Shown here: piece by piece, positions 6,531 to 8,891 of the stretch
Numbering within the stretch: position 1 is the stretch's first letter
How the letters are laid out: every line of letters starts with the position of its first letter
From: Acetobacteraceae bacterium
GTDB lineage: Bacteria; Pseudomonadota; Alphaproteobacteria; Acetobacterales; Acetobacteraceae
Length of the DNA stretch: 8,891 bases
Direction: 5' to 3'
NCBI GenBank assembly: GCA_027311485.1
Contig: DAICYU010000120.1
Span: 242-9,132, forward strand
Position numbers and translations under genes: made by a program
The notes under the pieces: generated by a model
What the model was told of the DNA's origin: nothing
The model's input: the letters and a program-made list of their open reading frames with translations, nothing else
The model's database searches: none

Positions 6531-8074
6531 TCCCGACGTCCAATCTGGCGCACCTGCTTATCCAGTCGGCGCGCCGTTTCCCTGATCGTCCCGCCATCAT
6601 CTGGCGGGACACCACCTGGACCTGGGCGAATTTCCTCCGCCGGGTGCAGGCGGCGGCCGGCGCCCTGTCGGCATTGGGCGTGCGCCACGGCGACCGCATC
6701 CTGCTGCACGCGCGCAATTCCAATGCCGTGCTGGAGACGATGTTCGCTTCCTGGATGATAGGTGCGACCTGGGTGCCGACCAACTTCCGACTCACGCCGC
6801 CCGAAGTGGCCTACCTCGCGCAATCGTCGGGTGCGACGGCGCATATCTTCGACACCGCATTTCCCGACCATGCGGCGGCGGCGCGGGCAGAGAACCCGGC
6901 CTGCCGCTTGGAAATCAGCATTGGTGGCAGCGGCGCGCAAGACTGGGAAACCCTGACCGGCCACGCGGCGCCCGTCGCCCGTGCCGTTGACGTGGACCGC
7001 GATCATCCGGCGTGGTTCTTCTACACATCAGGCACCACCGGCCGCCCGAAGGCCGGCATCCTGACCCACGGTCAGCTTGAATATGTGGTCTGCAACCATC
7101 TCTGCGACCTTATGCCAGCAACCACGGAGAACGACGCCAGCCTGGTGGTCGCCCCGCTGTCGCACGGCGCCGGTGTTCACGCGCTGCCGCAGATCGCCCG
7201 CGGAGCGCCCAGCATCCTGCTGTCCGGCGAACGCCTGGACTGCGAGGAGGCCTGGCGGCTGGTGGAGAGGCATCGCGTCACCAACATGTTCACCGTGCCC
7301 ACCATCCTGACGATGCTGACGCGGCACGATGCGGTGGACCGGTACGACCACAGCTCCCTGCGCTATGTCATCTATGCCGGCGCACCGATGTATCGTGCCG
7401 ACCAGGTGCATGCCCTGCGCAAGCTGGGGAAAGTCATCGTGCAGTATTTCGGCCTGGGTGAGGTCACCGGCAACATCACCGTGCTGCCGCCACATCTGCA
7501 CAGTGAAAACAACCTGGAAATGCCGGTTGGCAGCTGCGGCTTCCCGCGCACCGGCATGGAGGTCGCCATCCTGGACGACACAGGCCGCTTGCTGGACGCC
7601 GGCGCTACCGGTGAGATCTGCGTTCGTGGCCCCGGCGTGTTTGCCGGCTATCATGACAACCCCGATGCAACCGCGAAGGCCACCGCCCATGGCTGGTTCC
7701 ACACCGGCGACCTGGGGCATATCGACGCGCGCGGTTTTGTCTACATCACCGGCCGAGCGTCGGACATGTACATCAGCGGCGGCTCGAACGTGTATCCGCG
7801 GGAAATCGAGGAGGCACTGCTGCTGCATCCGGCAGTGGCCGAGGCCTGCGTCGTAGGCATGCCGCATGAGAAATGGGGGGAGAGCGGCACCGCCGTCCTG
7901 GTGCTGGAAAACGGTGCGGTCGTGACCGAGGCTGAGATGCTGTCCCACCTGGACGGCAAGCTGGCCAAGTACAAGTGGCCAAGCCGCTTTGTTGTCTGGC
8001 CGGACCTGCCGAAATCCGGCTACGGCAAGGTTGCCAAGCGTGAGGTCAGGCATCTGTTGGACAAGGAGGTGTAA
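6527..8074 (+). CDS. Acyl-CoA synthetase (class-I adenylate-forming ligase), probable CTG start
   Basis: This 515-residue AMP-forming ligase activates a carboxylic acid with ATP and CoA. The P-loop YTSGTTGRPK is at 166-175, the A5 region YFGLGEVTG starts at 307 with E312, the A6 region TGEICVRGP is near 361, WFHTGDLG begins at 390, GRASDMYISGG follows near 409, and the A10 loop GYGKVAKR gives catalytic Lys501. The first recognised start codon in frame is GTG at 6644, which would remove about 39 residues. Yet the frame upstream reads IPTSNLAHLLIQSARRFPDR, a standard N-terminus of this family. No ATG, GTG or TTG precedes it in the region, leaving CTG at 6527, overlapping the thiolase stop as CTGA and preceded by GGAG at 8 nt. 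The stop overlaps the next gene as TAATG. The acid substrate is unknown; an aromatic or branched acid is plausible from its neighbours. Confidence 0.9.
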   Translation: MIPTSNLAHLLIQSARRFPDRPAIIWRDTTWTWANFLRRVQAAAGALSALGVRHGDRILLHARNSNAVLETMFASWMIGATWVPTNFRLTPPEVAYLAQSSGATAHIFDTAFPDHAAAARAENPACRLEISIGGSGAQDWETLTGHAAPVARAVDVDRDHPAWFFYTSGTTGRPKAGILTHGQLEYVVCNHLCDLMPATTENDASLVVAPLSHGAGVHALPQIARGAPSILLSGERLDCEEAWRLVERHRVTNMFTVPTILTMLTRHDAVDRYDHSSLRYVIYAGAPMYRADQVHALRKLGKVIVQYFGLGEVTGNITVLPPHLHSENNLEMPVGSCGFPRTGMEVAILDDTGRLLDAGATGEICVRGPGVFAGYHDNPDATAKATAHGWFHTGDLGHIDARGFVYITGRASDMYISGGSNVYPREIEEALLLHPAVAEACVVGMPHEKWGESGTAVLVLENGAVVTEAEMLSHLDGKLAKYKWPSRFVVWPDLPKSGYGKVAKREVRHLLDKEV

Positions 8075-8469
8075 TGGACGCCATCCCGGTCGATCCCGCC
8101 CCGGTAGATCCTGCACGGATCGCGAACTACCACATGCACGTCTACTACGACCCGAACGACGCCGGGGGCCGAGCACGCGCCGCGCAGTTACGCTCCTGGG
8201 TCGAACAGCGATTTCCTGTCCGTATGGGCCGATGGCACGATGTGCCGGTTGGACCGCATCCCACCGCCATGTACCAGATCCTGTTTTCGGTGGAGGTCTT
8301 CCCGACACTTGTGCCGTTCGTGATGATGAACCGCCAGGGCCTGACGATTCTGCTGCATCCGGAATCCGGCCGTCCGCGCGATGACCACACGCTGAATGCC
8401 AGCTGGATGGGTGCCGTCCTACCGTTGAATACCGCGATTCTGCCGGAAGCCGACCAAGCCGGCGGATAG
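8074..8469 (+). CDS. DOPA 4,5-dioxygenase family protein
   Basis: This 131-residue cytoplasmic protein carries the conserved blocks of the DOPA-dioxygenase-like family (Pfam DOPA_dioxygen): YHMHVYYD near 19-26, RWHDVPVGPHPTAMYQILF near 53-71, and TILLHPE...DDHTLNASWMG at 91-112. Candidate metal or active-site histidines are H20, H22, H55, H62, H95 and H105. Fungal and plant-associated homologues cleave the ring of DOPA extradiolly with Fe(II), but many bacterial members have no proven activity. ATG overlaps the ligase stop (TAATG), and AGGAGG lies 5 nt upstream, so coupled translation is likely. The N-terminus has a small internal duplication, PVDPAPVDPA, from a near-identical 15-bp tandem pair. 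It is the last gene of the operon and may act on an aromatic diol or on a CoA-linked intermediate; this is inference. Confidence 0.88.
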   Translation: MDAIPVDPAPVDPARIANYHMHVYYDPNDAGGRARAAQLRSWVEQRFPVRMGRWHDVPVGPHPTAMYQILFSVEVFPTLVPFVMMNRQGLTILLHPESGRPRDDHTLNASWMGAVLPLNTAILPEADQAGG

Positions 8470-8486
8470 CCCACAATCCGGGCGGC
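8458..8486 (+). terminator. Imperfect hairpin at the end of the thiolase operon
   Basis: GCCG (8458-8461) and CGGAT (8463-8467) can pair with ATCCG (8476-8480) and CGGC (8483-8486) around an 8-nt loop, with a small internal bulge. It spans the stop codon of the dioxygenase-like gene. No U-run follows, so it may be an end-protecting or Rho-associated stem and not a true intrinsic terminator, or it may be chance in GC-rich DNA. Confidence 0.25.
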
Positions 8487-8570
8487 AGGGTGGTCATGGC
8501 CGACTCTGCGCGGGATTTCCACGCCCCCATCCATCCACCGGACCAACACCGTGTTCACCGGCAAAACGGC

Positions 8571-8599
8571 TTGTAATTTTCGCCAACCAAGTGTAAGAA
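8571..8599 (+). promoter_or_regulatory. Candidate sigma70-type promoter for the last gene
   Basis: TTGTAA (8571-8576) and TAAGAA (8594-8599) are spaced by 17 bp, about 26 bp before the start of the next gene, in a locally AT-richer patch. The matches to consensus are partial (4/6 and 3/6), so this is only a candidate. Confidence 0.25.
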
Positions 8600-8624
8600 C
8601 GTAACGTGAACATTATGGTCTGAC

Positions 8625-8891
8625 ATGCCTCACAACCCGCGAAACGAAATTCCCAGCTTTAATCGTATTTCAGTGCGGGCTGTCGTGGTGCACGGCGACG
8701 ACGACGCTGCGGTAGCCCTAAACGCCGCCGGCATTCATGATCCGGTCGCGCTGCCCGTCGTGCTCGCGGACGATGCCGACGTCGCCGCCAACCTCCTGGG
8801 CCGCGGCGGCGCCCCGAACCTTGGCGCCCTGATCGAGTTTGAACCGGCCGGATTCGCACCAGAGGCCGGCGAAGCAACACCCGACGTGGCC
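8625..8891 (+). CDS. Unrecognised protein, N-terminal 89 codons only
   Basis: The frame from ATG at 8625 (MPHNPRNEIPSFNRISVRAV) is open to the window edge. It codes for an alanine- and aspartate-rich segment, including VVHGDDDAAVALNAAG and PVVLADDADVAANLLGRG, with high G/C at third positions like real genes here. I do not recognise a domain; the alternation of hydrophobic and acidic stretches suggests a soluble alpha/beta protein. No strong ribosome-binding site precedes the ATG, and GTG codons near 8674 could be an alternative start. A two-codon reading frame (ATG GTC TGA, 8615-8623) ends just before the chosen ATG. It is separated from the operon by 155 bp and probably has its own promoter. 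Confidence 0.55.
   Translation, partial: MPHNPRNEIPSFNRISVRAVVVHGDDDAAVALNAAGIHDPVALPVVLADDADVAANLLGRGGAPNLGALIEFEPAGFAPEAGEATPDVA

Noticed and set aside
6644..6646. GTG as the start of the acyl-CoA synthetase
   Set aside because: It would delete a well-formed family N-terminus that lies in frame directly upstream, and there is no good ribosome-binding site before it.
7028..8530. 500-codon minus-strand frame opposite the ligase and dioxygenase-like genes
   Set aside because: Despite its length it is antisense to two clear families, and its sequence has no recognisable motif.

Overview
The window is GC-rich with strong G/C third-position bias. The gene families present (a DUF3297 protein, a SCP-x-like thiolase, a YfnA/CAT-type APC permease and a DOPA-dioxygenase-like protein) suggest a chromosomal segment of an alphaproteobacterium, perhaps Rhodospirillales or Acetobacteraceae. 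This placement is inferred from gene content and composition; no rRNA or other marker gene is present. No tRNA, insertion sequence, phage gene or CRISPR array was seen.

Left part (1-2370) is all minus strand. An alpha/beta hydrolase (2370-1480) is followed 49 bp later by a small DUF3297 gene (1430-1182). An 18-bp-period tandem repeat fills that gap. A 285-bp non-coding stretch then leads to a cytochrome P450 (896 to beyond base 1), cut by the window edge before its heme-Cys loop. The P450 ribosome-binding site lies inside a perfect 9-bp inverted repeat.

Middle (2371-5121): a second, shorter alpha/beta hydrolase (2430-3119, plus) diverges from the first across 59 bp. It converges on a minus-strand pair made of an APC amino-acid permease (5121-3667) and a small exported six-cysteine protein (3667-3182). 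These two overlap as TGATG and are probably translationally coupled.

Right part (5358-8469, plus) is a tight three-gene operon: SCP-x-like thiolase, class-I adenylate-forming acyl-CoA synthetase, and a DOPA 4,5-dioxygenase-family protein. The thiolase and ligase overlap by CTGA. The ligase has no ATG, GTG or TTG that would give a full N-terminus and appears to start at CTG. The ligase and dioxygenase overlap by TAATG. The likely logic is CoA activation of a carboxylic acid, thiolytic or condensing C-C chemistry, and an oxygenase-like step, so catabolism of an aromatic or branched compound. The substrate cannot be read from the sequence. The 236-bp divergent region between permease and thiolase carries a perfect 12-bp inverted repeat. 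The window ends in the first 89 codons of an unrecognised plus-strand gene.
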